Of a stretch of DNA of 63,320 nucleotides, positions 17,601-26,170 are shown piece after piece. The notes under the pieces were generated by a model, which saw only the letters and a program-made list of their open reading frames with translations, did no database searches and was not told the DNA's origin. Numbering within the stretch: position 1 is the first letter of the stretch; the number at the start of each line of letters is the position of its first letter. Position numbers and translations under genes: made by a program. The DNA comes from Planctomycetota bacterium (GTDB lineage: Bacteria > Planctomycetota > Planctomycetia > Pirellulales > PLA5), in assembly GCA_003576845.1 (NCBI GenBank), contig QEVJ01000012.1:1-63320 (forward strand), in the 5' to 3' direction.

Positions 17601-20600
17601 GCCGAAGTTCGTCGCCGGGTTGTCGATCCACTGTTGAATCTGCGCAATGCCGGCTGCGTTCAGGACGAACGTGCGGACACCAATTCCTCCCGAAACCGCG
17701 CCCAGGATCGTCGCGCCGCGATCCGCCGCTCCGCGCGCGCCCGGCGTTTGCCACGTCTGTCCGGCAGCGGCTTGCGTCCAGTTCGCTTCGGCTTCCGACC
17801 AGTTGCGCAATAGGGCAAAGACCTCATAGTCCTGGTTCGTGCCGTTCGACACATTGACCGTGATCGCGGCGCTACGGATCGTGTTGCCCGCGGGAATGCT
17901 CGACAAATCCCAGCGGATCAAACCGAGGTTCTCGTTCGGATCCTCGCCGTCGATGTCGAGCACGGTGTCCGCGCCGCTTATCTGGCCCTGATTGTTCTCG
18001 TTAATCCACGTGTCCGTCGTGCCGGCATACGCCCCGCTCGGCGCGGCGCCGTCCTGGAAATTCGCCACGCTCGCGGCCAGACCGCGATTGCTCTCCACGT
18101 CGTCGTTGTTGACCGCCGAGACTTCATACGTCACCACCGCGCCCACGGGCACGGACGTGTCGTTGTACGCCGCCGCCGTCGGCGACGCGACGAGCGCGCC
18201 GTTGCGATAGACCTTGTAGCCCTTGACCCCGCTCTGCGGATCGCTCGACGGGTTCCACGACAGGTTGACCTGATTCGCCCCCGCAACCACGCCGATCAAA
18301 CCGGTCGGCACGGTCGGCGGCGATGCGTCGATCCCCGTGGCCAGCGTGCTGCTCAACGCCCCTTCCACGCCGTCGCCGTTGACGGCCGAAACTTGATACG
18401 AATAGCTGACACCTGGTTGAACCGTCGTGTCGCTGTAAGCGAGGTCCGTGGTCGTCGTCATCAGCACCCCGCCGCGATAGACGCGATACTCGACCACGCC
18501 CGACTGCGGGTCGCCGGCGGCGTCCCAAGCGAAGTCGACCTGCGTATCGCTCAACAGCGTGAACCGCAGGTTGGTCGGCGCGGACGGTGGCGAACTGTCG
18601 AGCCCCGGCGTCGGTTGGGCAAAGAACTGATACGCCGCTCCGCCGTCCGGAACCCGCCCCTGCGACACTCCGGACGTCTGCGCCAGGTACAGCACTCGGT
18701 CGAGAACCTTCCCGTCCGCGTCGGCAAGCCCCACCCATCCGCGCCGGTATTCCAGCTCGAAGTTCAGGTGGTTCGCGCCGTTTTCCTCCTGATCGTCCGC
18801 GATGAACACCGAATAGCCGCCGGCGGCAATGAAACTCAACGGCGCGATCGCGTGCCGCGTCGGATCGTCGGCCGGATTGTCGGTCAGGTGCAAGCCGCCG
18901 AGCGCCACGGGATTCGCGTCGGCGTTGTACAGCTCGATGAAGTCGCTCGACCGCACGTTGCCGCCGATCGTGTACGAACCCTTCGTGAACCACTCATTGA
19001 TCGACAGCGCCGACGAATCGCCGAGCGGCTGCGCGCGATTCGCCGCGCCGAACGTCGGTTGAGCCAAACCCCACGTGCCCGATCCCGGCAATCGGCCGAT
19101 CGACAAATCCGCAAGCTGCACGCCGAACTCGACCCGGTCGATTTCCGCCGTCGCCGTGTCGTAGAGATAGACGCCTTCGCCTTCGCTGGCCAGGCCAAAG
19201 CCCGTGTGCAATTCGCCGCCCTGGCTCGGCTGGCTGTCCGCGTACACGACGAGATATCCGCGGGCCGGAATCACCGTGCCCGCCGGGAACACGTATTTCG
19301 TCGGATTGTTCGGATTGTCCGTCAAGCTCATGTCCGAAAGATCGGCCGCCACGTCGCCGCGGTTATAAAGCTCGATGACGTCGGGCCGCGTCCCGCCCAG
19401 GTCGACCGCCTGAAGGTTGCTCGCCAGCACTTCGTTGATGACCACCTGCACGGGCAGCACGCCCGAGGTCTGCACGGTCCACGTTTTCGACACCGCCGCA
19501 TCGGCTTCCGCCTGCCAGACGCCGGCCGCGTTCTTGCCGATGACGCGAACCGAATGCGGCCCGTTCGCAAGTCCCGCGAGCGCAAGCGGCGTGGCTACCG
19601 GCGTTTCGCCCGCCGAAAACGCTCCGCCGTCGAGACTGTAGCGATAGTGCGTAACGCCCGGTCCGCCGATCGAAAGCGACGCCGTCGCAAGCGATGTGAA
19701 CGCCGCCGGCTCGCCCGAAATCGAAGCGCCGCCGGGCACAAGCGCGCCCATGTCCAGGCCGTTCGGTCCCGTCCCAATCGCGGGCGACCCGGGCCGCAAG
19801 CGAAAATCGAGATTCGCCGGGTCCGTCAAATGCGCGTCGCCGCCAACGTTGCCCGTGCCCAGTCCCATCCCAAGCGCCGGATCGCCGGCCGGTACGATTG
19901 AGCGGTTGAGCGCGAGTTGCGTCGAAGCGATGATCTCGGCAAACAGCCCTTCGTTGGACAGATCGGCGAAGATCGAACCGCCCACCGACGCGCCGAGGCC
20001 CGGGCCGCTCGTCTGCCCGGCCAAATCGAAGTAAATCGCCGAGAAGTCGGCGGTAATGACCGTATTGTTCGCGAACGTCGTAAAAGCGTTCTCTTTGGTC
20101 AGCGTGACGTGATCGACGTCGTAATAAATGTTGCGGACCACGCTGTAGTTGCCGCTCGACGAGCTATGCACGTTCGACTGGCCGGGATCGAGGTTGTACT
20201 CGTCCTTGTGGTTGTGGACGAACGTGTTGCCCTCGATGTGGACGTATCCGAGCATGTCCGTAGCGTCGTCGCCGCCGCCGGCGAAGAAGTTATTGAGAAT
20301 CTGCGCGACGGGACCGGACGGATCGAGCGACGAGTCGAAATCGATCGCGTCGTTGTGCCCCTTGCCGCGGCCGAAATAGTTGTTCTCGACGACCCAATGC
20401 CCGCCGGCCGGAATTCCGCCGCCCCAGATGTGTTCGCTCAAGTTGTCCGTGCTCGGCGCGACCCCGGGTCCGAAAATGTCGGCGAAAATACTGTTGCGGA
20501 CGATCAAAGACGAGTTCTGCGAGCGCACGCGGCGGCGCTCGGCGTGGTCGAAGTATATGTGGTCGATCGTCAGATTCGACGCCGACAGGCCGACCATCCC

Positions 20601-23600
20601 CTGATTGCCCCCCGTGGTCGGCGAAGACCATTCGACGACCGCCCAGGAAAGACGATTGTCCTGCATCGTGTTGGCAAACTGAATCCCATCCCAGTTCGCC
20701 GTCGTGTTCGGCGTGCGCGTAAACCGGATCTGGTTGTACTTCGTCCCCTCCGCGACCAGCCGGCCGTTGATCGTGAGCTGCGTGCCCGCGTCGAAATAGA
20801 CCGACGCGCCCGGCTCGATGGTCAACGTCACGCCGGCGGGCACGACCACGTCGTCGGTGACGCGATACGGACCGCCCACCGCCGTCAGCGTGCGATCCGC
20901 AGCGATCGTGCCGGAAAGGTTTTGTCCACCGCCCGCGACTTGCTGTTCGAGGTGCAGCCGCAAGTCAAAGCTCGTGTCGACGCTCGTTGCATTGTTCTGA
21001 TGAATCTCGACCGCGATCGTGTTGTCGCCGTCGTTGAGCAGGTTTTGGTATTGCGGTAACGTGAGGTCGAACGGCGGCGAATTGTTGAATTGCGACTCGG
21101 CCGCGCCTGCGATTCCCGACGATGCCGGCGTCTGAAAGTTGATCGTGTTGTCGCCGAGCGTTCCCGGCATGTTGCTGCGAATGATTTCCGTGCCGTTGAG
21201 ATACACGACCCCGCCGTCGTCGCGCACCAGGCCGATCGTCATGCTCGTAAACTGCGAAGCCTGGCCGGCGGGAAGCGTAAACCGGTGCCGATAGTACGTG
21301 GTGATGTAGTTGTTGCCCGTATTGCAAACGCCGGGCGCGTTCGGGCTGCAATCGACGGTGGTGGTTTCGTCGCCGTCGCCGTAGCCGAGCTGCGCCGCAC
21401 CTGAGGCCCAACCGCCGTCGTTGAATCCTGAGCCGCGCCAGGCCGTCCCCTGGTCGCTGCCGTTGTCAAGATACCGCCAGGAGCTCCCCTGCGGCACGTC
21501 GAACGTCAGTCCGACGCCGCCACCCGCCGTGTCGTTCCAAACGTCGACGAACGTCTCGCCCACGACGTTGCCCGTCCCGCCCACGCCGTCGAATGCCTCG
21601 ACGACCAGCCGGTTGATGCCGGGCCGCAGCGGCAGCGACGCCAATGTCCACGTAGCCGTCCGCGGGTTGAGCACCGCCGGCACGCCATTGACCGTTACGC
21701 TGACCGTCTTGCCGCTGTGAACCGTGCCCGAAAGATTCACCGTGCTGCCGTCCGTGGACCGCGGAATGCCGCCGAGCGTCGCGAGCGAACTCGTCGCGCT
21801 GAGCGCGGTCGGCAACACGCTCTCGACGTACGCACGTCGCGCGGCCGCGTTGCTCTTCACGGTATCGATGACGTTCTGCGGCAGCCAGCCGGTAAACACC
21901 TGATCGGCATAAGCGTCGAATCGCGGCTGCGAATACTCCCCGGCGAGCATGTCGAGCAGCGTCTGGTGATAGAGCGCCAGAAACTGCGGATCGTTGAACA
22001 ACCGCGACAAGCCCGAGACGTTCGAATAGCCGTTGTGGATATTAGCCGTCGGATTGGCGCCGCTGTCGCCCAGGCCGAGCATCGTGTCCAAGTCGTGCGG
22101 GATCAAATAGAACCGCGTGTCGAGCACGCCGCGATACAGCGAATAGTCGTCCCCGCGGCCGGTCACCAGCCCGCCTTCGCGATTCATCAGCAGCGTGTCG
22201 ATCGCGAAGTGCCGTGCCCAGTTGTCGAGATGCGCGACCGTGCTCGCGGCCGCGAAGATGTTCGCCTGCGGCGTGTTCGACAGCACGTCGCTCAAATGAA
22301 CGATGTCCGACCAGTCGGCCAATTCTTCGTTCGTCTCTTTGGCGTACGTATCCGCATAAGCGCCGAAGTCTTCGCCGCGATAGTCGAAGTCGCCGGGCGA
22401 ACCGATGTCGTCGCTCACCGAATACAGGTTGCCCGCCGAATCGTTGGGAAAGTGGCGATTGACGAAGTCGTTGCCCCGCGTCTCGAGCCACGCATACGAG
22501 CCGTACATGCGGTTGCCCGACTGCGACAGATTGGCGTTATTCACCCGCAACTGGATCGGCGTGGCGAACTCGGCCGGCTGACCGACGGCCTGGAACAGCG
22601 TCGAGCCGATGACCTGCGAATGCGGATAGTTATAGTTGATCGTCAGCGACGATAGCCCGCTCCACGTGGCGTCGTGCGTAAAGTCGACGTGATAGTTGGC
22701 GGCCGTGCCGTTGGCGTTCCGCGTTCCGCCGCCGCGGTTGCGCACGCCGGCCCGATACCGCGTCTCGAACCCGCCGCCGTCGTACGTCACGAACGCGGCG
22801 TTCATCATCGCGTCGCTGCCCGTCACGCCGCCGATCTGCTGAATCTGCGCGAGCCGCGCCCGCTCGTCTTCCTTCATGATGAGCCGGAACATTTCCTGAT
22901 CGCCGCTCTGCCAATCGGCCGCAAAGCCGTTGTCGACCTGCAACAGCGCATTCGCGCCTTGCGTGCCGGAGCCGTCCGTCGCGGCGGGCCACGTCCGCGT
23001 CCGCGCGCCGGAGTCCGCCGCGCTGACGTAATACTCGATCACCGCGTTGTTCGCCTGCGGCGGAATCGTCGCGCCGTACAACCCGTCGCCCGCCGCGCCG
23101 TCGCCGTGCAAACCGTCGTCGAACATGGCCGCCGTCTGGAACGGATCGGAGTTGTTCGCCCGATCGACGCGCCACCGCAGGTTCACCGCCAGGCCCGTCG
23201 CCGACTCATCGCGAATCTCGGCAGTGACGGTAATCGCATCGATGGAACTGGGAATCACCGGCGCATGCGCGACCTTGTCGATAAGCGGGGCGATATTCGC
23301 CGCGACGACCGAATTGGCCGCCCCGGGCGTGCCGCCGTCCGGTCCGCTCGGACGCCAGTTCTGTCCGTTGTTGTTGCTCATCGCCGCGCTCACGAGTTCT
23401 AGCGTCTTGCCCAAACCATCGTGCGGCGCGCTCCAACTCCAACTCGGAAATCCGTGCGAGTCCGGCGGCAACAGCACGCGGTCCGCCCAGTCGCCCTCTT
23501 CCGCGTAGTCCACTTCGTCGATCTGATCGCCGACGGAATCGTCGAGCTGGATCGTCTCGTAGCGGTCGCTCAATTGTCCCGTCCAGCCGCCGACGACGAT

Positions 23601-24452
23601 CGCCGGATTCACGCCCGGATATTTCGCCGCGAACGCCGCCACGTCCGCCGCCACGACGAGATAGTCGCCCGGCTGCATCACCCGCGGCGTGCTCGCGTCG
23701 ATGCCGGGAATCGTGAACGACACGCCCTTGGTGAACTGCCAACCGGTGACGTCGACCGCCGTCGTCCCGCTGTTGAGTAACTCGATAAACTCCTCGGCCG
23801 CGTTCTCCGACGGCGGGTGATACATAATCTCGTTGATCGTGATCCGCCGTGCAGGGTCCTGCGACGTGGGGCCACTGTTTGCCGTGCCGGGCGTCGGCGC
23901 AAGGAAATACGTCTCTTCGTTCGTCAGCGGCGCAAGGCCATAAGAGATGTCCGCGTACTGCCGCGGGAATTCGCCGCCGTTCGAGTCGAACGCTTGCGCG
24001 ACGGTCGCCCCGTCGGGGTGCACGAGCGCGAAATACTCGCCGCCGTTGTTGAGGCTGAAGTTCGTGTGATACTCGCCGCCGGGACCGGTGCCCGGCCGGT
24101 CCTTGCCCGAGGCGAACACGACGAGATACTGACCCGGATTGAGCGTCACGGCGGGAAACGTCCACCGCGCGAGATTCGCGTCCGTGTCGGTGAGATGCCA
24201 CCCGGCAAGATCGATCGGCGTCGCGTCGGGATTGTGAATTTCGAGCCAGTCGGAAAACGTCCCGTCTTCGTCTGCAAGCGTGGCCGTATTTTGGGCCATG
24301 AACTCGGTGAGGATCGGCACGCCCGCGAGCAGTTGCCGCGCCTCGAGCGATTCGACTTGAAACGTGCGGCGGCGGGAACGCGACTTCTTCCGCGCGTTGC
24401 TGTGTTGTTGGGATCGTGAATCGCGCGGACGGAGAGCTTGGAATAGGCGCAT
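14628..24452 (-). CDS. Giant LEPR-XLL exoprotein: lamin-tail, CotH kinase, beta-helix, FN3, dockerin
   Basis: A 3274-residue protein. A basic N-terminus (KKSRSRRRTFQVESLEARQLLAG, written here in two parts as KKSRSRRR and TFQVESLEARQLLAG) is the planctomycete LEPR-XLL export signature. Domains in order, by approximate residue: lamin-tail 43-190 and 200-330 (ITINEIMYHPP); an Ig-like linker; CotH-type kinase 520-880, with GSYAWLETRGNDF and YLIPHDLDTMLG; a PA14/discoidin-like block to 1150; beta-helix 1160-1480; lamin-tail 1665-1800 and 1815-1940; two FN3 1950-2130; DNRLRE-like 2130-2320; two FN3 2320-2490; beta-helix 2600-2950; dockerin 3130-3190 with two calcium loops (DATGDGSVTASD, DLDGDGLVNYVD). 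A 65-residue basic tail follows. It probably acts outside the cell, as an adhesin or scaffold that may phosphorylate itself (inference). Confidence 0.88.
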   Translation of the reverse strand: MRLFQALRPRDSRSQQHSNARKKSRSRRRTFQVESLEARQLLAGVPILTEFMAQNTATLADEDGTFSDWLEIHNPDATPIDLAGWHLTDTDANLARWTFPAVTLNPGQYLVVFASGKDRPGTGPGGEYHTNFSLNNGGEYFALVHPDGATVAQAFDSNGGEFPRQYADISYGLAPLTNEETYFLAPTPGTANSGPTSQDPARRITINEIMYHPPSENAAEEFIELLNSGTTAVDVTGWQFTKGVSFTIPGIDASTPRVMQPGDYLVVAADVAAFAAKYPGVNPAIVVGGWTGQLSDRYETIQLDDSVGDQIDEVDYAEEGDWADRVLLPPDSHGFPSWSWSAPHDGLGKTLELVSAAMSNNNGQNWRPSGPDGGTPGAANSVVAANIAPLIDKVAHAPVIPSSIDAITVTAEIRDESATGLAVNLRWRVDRANNSDPFQTAAMFDDGLHGDGAAGDGLYGATIPPQANNAVIEYYVSAADSGARTRTWPAATDGSGTQGANALLQVDNGFAADWQSGDQEMFRLIMKEDERARLAQIQQIGGVTGSDAMMNAAFVTYDGGGFETRYRAGVRNRGGGTRNANGTAANYHVDFTHDATWSGLSSLTINYNYPHSQVIGSTLFQAVGQPAEFATPIQLRVNNANLSQSGNRMYGSYAWLETRGNDFVNRHFPNDSAGNLYSVSDDIGSPGDFDYRGEDFGAYADTYAKETNEELADWSDIVHLSDVLSNTPQANIFAAASTVAHLDNWARHFAIDTLLMNREGGLVTGRGDDYSLYRGVLDTRFYLIPHDLDTMLGLGDSGANPTANIHNGYSNVSGLSRLFNDPQFLALYHQTLLDMLAGEYSQPRFDAYADQVFTGWLPQNVIDTVKSNAAARRAYVESVLPTALSATSSLATLGGIPRSTDGSTVNLSGTVHSGKTVSVTVNGVPAVLNPRTATWTLASLPLRPGINRLVVEAFDGVGGTGNVVGETFVDVWNDTAGGGVGLTFDVPQGSSWRYLDNGSDQGTAWRGSGFNDGGWASGAAQLGYGDGDETTTVDCSPNAPGVCNTGNNYITTYYRHRFTLPAGQASQFTSMTIGLVRDDGGVVYLNGTEIIRSNMPGTLGDNTINFQTPASSGIAGAAESQFNNSPPFDLTLPQYQNLLNDGDNTIAVEIHQNNATSVDTSFDLRLHLEQQVAGGGQNLSGTIAADRTLTAVGGPYRVTDDVVVPAGVTLTIEPGASVYFDAGTQLTINGRLVAEGTKYNQIRFTRTPNTTANWDGIQFANTMQDNRLSWAVVEWSSPTTGGNQGMVGLSASNLTIDHIYFDHAERRRVRSQNSSLIVRNSIFADIFGPGVAPSTDNLSEHIWGGGIPAGGHWVVENNYFGRGKGHNDAIDFDSSLDPSGPVAQILNNFFAGGGDDATDMLGYVHIEGNTFVHNHKDEYNLDPGQSNVHSSSSGNYSVVRNIYYDVDHVTLTKENAFTTFANNTVITADFSAIYFDLAGQTSGPGLGASVGGSIFADLSNEGLFAEIIASTQLALNRSIVPAGDPALGMGLGTGNVGGDAHLTDPANLDFRLRPGSPAIGTGPNGLDMGALVPGGASISGEPAAFTSLATASLSIGGPGVTHYRYSLDGGAFSAGETPVATPLALAGLANGPHSVRVIGKNAAGVWQAEADAAVSKTWTVQTSGVLPVQVVINEVLASNLQAVDLGGTRPDVIELYNRGDVAADLSDMSLTDNPNNPTKYVFPAGTVIPARGYLVVYADSQPSQGGELHTGFGLASEGEGVYLYDTATAEIDRVEFGVQLADLSIGRLPGSGTWGLAQPTFGAANRAQPLGDSSALSINEWFTKGSYTIGGNVRSSDFIELYNADANPVALGGLHLTDNPADDPTRHAIAPLSFIAAGGYSVFIADDQEENGANHLNFELEYRRGWVGLADADGKVLDRVLYLAQTSGVSQGRVPDGGAAYQFFAQPTPGLDSSPPSAPTNLRFTLLSDTQVDFAWDAAGDPQSGVVEYRVYRGGVLMTTTTDLAYSDTTVQPGVSYSYQVSAVNGDGVEGALSSTLATGIDASPPTVPTGLIGVVAGANQVNLSWNPSSDPQSGVKGYKVYRNGALVASPTAAAYNDTSVPVGAVVTYEVSAVNNDDVESNRGLAASVANFQDGAAPSGAYAGTTDTWINENNQGQISGADTVLDIDGEDPNENLGLIRWDLSSIPAGNTIRSAAITVNVSNGTNQDYEVFALLRNWSEAEANWTQAAAGQTWQTPGARGAADRGATILGAVSGGIGVRTFVLNAAGIAQIQQWIDNPATNFGFVISDDSATDGIIFASSEAATAGNRPRLTLSFNPPAPSDETPPTVPTGVVATDDGASRITVSWLPSDDPETGVTSYKIFRSGTQIGTSSTTSFVDTGRTPGVAYSYRVSAVNGIGLESAASTPPVSHTIAVDATPPSAPTNVAASDNGISQITLSWAGATDAESGIASYKIFRDGVEVGTSATASFVDTGRTPEVDYSYQVAAVNGQGLTGPLSTPPVVHHITPLPLSLQLATRDSYLAGVPVVVRVEIQGADGKPDRTIWDATATLSSSNPAVTLSTNTVQLRNGIGTALVTFTGNGAFTLNAVANGLNASKPMTSLAGVAQTNVSGTLPGTATNWSGVIHVTGDVTVPAGHTLTIQPGTLVLVDGNATPLSTNGADIVVAGTVNSLGTAASPVTITATNPAAPWGEINHTSSQPSLYQYTDITRAGHSPRGGHTNTGPAIRTAGSTITFENSNVTDIAGKTMQGSSSNLVFRDTVFSRSVMGPEITGTGLLMEDGYIFDMLGIYREDGVTDDDDGIYIHRQGAGQEVIIRGGVIANADDDGIDTLGPDITIEDIVIRDMTNTNDDPKAITILEGNNVIRNVLIVNADIGISAKTQSSPSPSINFVDHVTIVANSIAIQAEDKYGIPVATIEYDITNSILRAPDAIRTDYDPSQITVNYTNAAEVWPGTGNQTADPLFVDAVGHDYRLQSGSPAIDAGDPSFALDPDGSRTDMGAFPFTHSQPQVAEVLAGSSGWSAAFLDRLAADGLGSGGYRLSPLSPSLLPFTNVDRIRVRFSQAVNVAAGDLVLHGVNVANYGVAGVAYDPATFTATWSLAAPVAADKLLVRVRDTVTGQSGGSLAGDYTLRFDVLPGDATGDGSVTASDTHEVVRDNFRDAAMASYDPLSDLDGDGLVNYVDAVRARNHQGTSLPAGAPSSPAASPQAAAVVRAVDRAVAGLAREARPVRAVAERRVRSELAARSVQVDRAVSELQASSDSLWATGARTRRRAR

Positions 24453-24677
24453 ACGGGGTGCTCTGGAATGAACCTGGATAGATGCGTTGCCGGCGGTTGC
24501 GGCCCGTGAGGCCGCGCCTGGGGTGCGGGTCGGTTGCGCTAGGCGTCGATGTCATGTCGCGCTGCGCATCGACCGGCGCAACGCCCACCCCGTTCCGGCC
24601 GCCTCTGGAAAGACCATCGCGGCAAGCCGAACTCGGCCCGCCGCGAAACCCTGACGGTCGTGTCGAACGTAGTTCCT

Positions 24678-24707
24678 ATCCTAATTATTTCGCAACACAA
24701 TCGTCAA
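24678..24707 (-). promoter_or_regulatory. Candidate promoter of the giant exoprotein
   Basis: The 460-base gap 24453-24912 separates divergent genes. Its AT-rich middle reads, on the minus strand, TTGACG (24707-24702), 18 bp, TAGGAT (24683-24678). Transcription would begin near 24671, giving a leader of about 220 nt. No hairpin or riboswitch was recognised in that leader. A promoter for the + strand membrane gene was not identified. Confidence 0.45.
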
Positions 24708-24912
24708 CAAAAACGTAGATTTTCGTCGTTTCAACACACTTGCGAGGGGTGGATCGTGTGCGCTTGCGCGCGGTTTCGGCCATGTGCGTCGCCTCCGGAA
24801 GGGCCGCTAAGGTAGAGTCGACAGGTAGTTGTGGATGGCGCTCCGCAGCAGGATACCGCGTCGCATTCGGTTGGTTCTTCGTTCCCATTGGCCGTTCTCG
24901 GCCGCAATCGGC

Positions 24913-26034
24913 ATGAACGACGGCTCGATAATCCGACCGACGCCCTACCTCCCGACAGCGTGGCGGCGGCTTTCGCCGGCTACCGCTCGATGCTGCCTAT
25001 TGTTGGCGGTGTTGGGTATTGCCGCGTCCGTCGCCGTGAGCCTCTCGCCGCTCGCCAAGGGCCGCGCCGATGCCGCCGGCCGCGGCGCGAACGACATGAC
25101 GCTCTATCGCGACGAGGTCGTCCGCGTCGCTCGCGGCGAACCGTATTACGACGCGGTCGCCGACGAACTTCGCAACCAGGGCTATCCAACCCGCAGCGTG
25201 TTCAATTGGCGGACGCCGCTGGTGGTCTGGACGCTTGCCGCGTTGCCGAGTCCGCGGTGGGGCCAAGCGGTGCTCGCTGCCCTCTCGCTCGTCTTGATCT
25301 TGTGGTCGGCGGCAATCACGATTCGCGAACGCGGCGCCGCGGCGGCAGCAATCTGCGGCATTTTGATGTGCGGCGCGCTATTGCTCGTCTCCGGCGATGC
25401 GTATTTCCTCCCCGTGATGTGGTCCGGCGTGTTGATCGGGCTGTCGCTATGCGGATACGCTAGCGAGCGCAGAGGACTCGCCGTGGCGCTCGGACTGGCG
25501 GCGTTGTTCGTTCGCGAACTGGCCGCGCCGTATTGCATCGGCGCGCTCGTGCTGGCGCTTTACGGACGCCACGGGCGCGAGGCGCTCGCCTGGGCGATCG
25601 GATTTGCCGCCTATGCCGCCTTCTATGCCTATCACATCGCCGAAGTGCAAGCGCGCATTCTGCCCACCGACATCGCTCACGACGGCACGTGGTGGCAAGC
25701 CGGCGGGCTTCCATTCTTGATCGCGCTCGCGCAAGTCAACGCCTTCTGGCTCGTGGCGCCGCAATGGATCGCCGCCGCTTACCTCGCGTTGGCCGTGATC
25801 GGCACGGCAAGTTGGGACACGCCGTGGGGTCGCCGAGTCGGGCTGACCCTTTGCGGCTATCTCGCGACGTTTGCGCTCGTCGGTTACGAGTTCAACCAAT
25901 ACTGGGGCGTGTTGATCTCGCCGCTCTTGGCCTTGGTCGCGGCCCACGCCCCCGCGGCAATTGCCGATCTCTGGCGGCAGGCGCGTTTGTTCCCCAGCGA
26001 GTCGCGGCAAACCACCACTTCCGCGGCCGCCTGA
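24913..26034 (+). CDS. Polytopic membrane protein, GT-C-like (unassigned)
   Basis: A 373-residue integral membrane protein. About eight hydrophobic helices are visible, for example CCLLLAVLGIAASVAVSL near the start, AVLAALSLVLILWSAAITI and LALAVIGTASW. The first loop holds MTLYRDEVVRVARGEPYYDAVADELRNQGYPT and FNWRTPL, a pattern of a periplasmic loop with acidic residues and aromatic pairs as in GT87-like lipid-linked glycosyltransferases (inference). The start is uncertain: ATG 24913 is used, ATG 24835 is in frame upstream but gives an arginine-rich stretch. It is first of four + strand genes ending in a GtrB-type enzyme and is followed closely by another polytopic protein. Confidence 0.65.
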   Translation: MNDGSIIRPTPYLPTAWRRLSPATARCCLLLAVLGIAASVAVSLSPLAKGRADAAGRGANDMTLYRDEVVRVARGEPYYDAVADELRNQGYPTRSVFNWRTPLVVWTLAALPSPRWGQAVLAALSLVLILWSAAITIRERGAAAAAICGILMCGALLLVSGDAYFLPVMWSGVLIGLSLCGYASERRGLAVALGLAALFVRELAAPYCIGALVLALYGRHGREALAWAIGFAAYAAFYAYHIAEVQARILPTDIAHDGTWWQAGGLPFLIALAQVNAFWLVAPQWIAAAYLALAVIGTASWDTPWGRRVGLTLCGYLATFALVGYEFNQYWGVLISPLLALVAAHAPAAIADLWRQARLFPSESRQTTTSAAA

Positions 26035-26170
26035 ACCAGTTGGCGCGGTCGCCGCGAATTCGCGGAATTTGCCGGCCGGAAAGGTAGTGCCGCGCTCGTC
26101 GCGCACGGAAGCCGGGCGCTACCGCGTGCTAGATTTGCCGGGAGACCGTCATCCGGCCCGGCTTTTCGCC

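Noticed and set aside
24453-24912. Riboswitch or structured leader before the giant exoprotein
   Set aside because: A 220-base leader is predicted, but no known riboswitch motif or strong hairpin was recognised.
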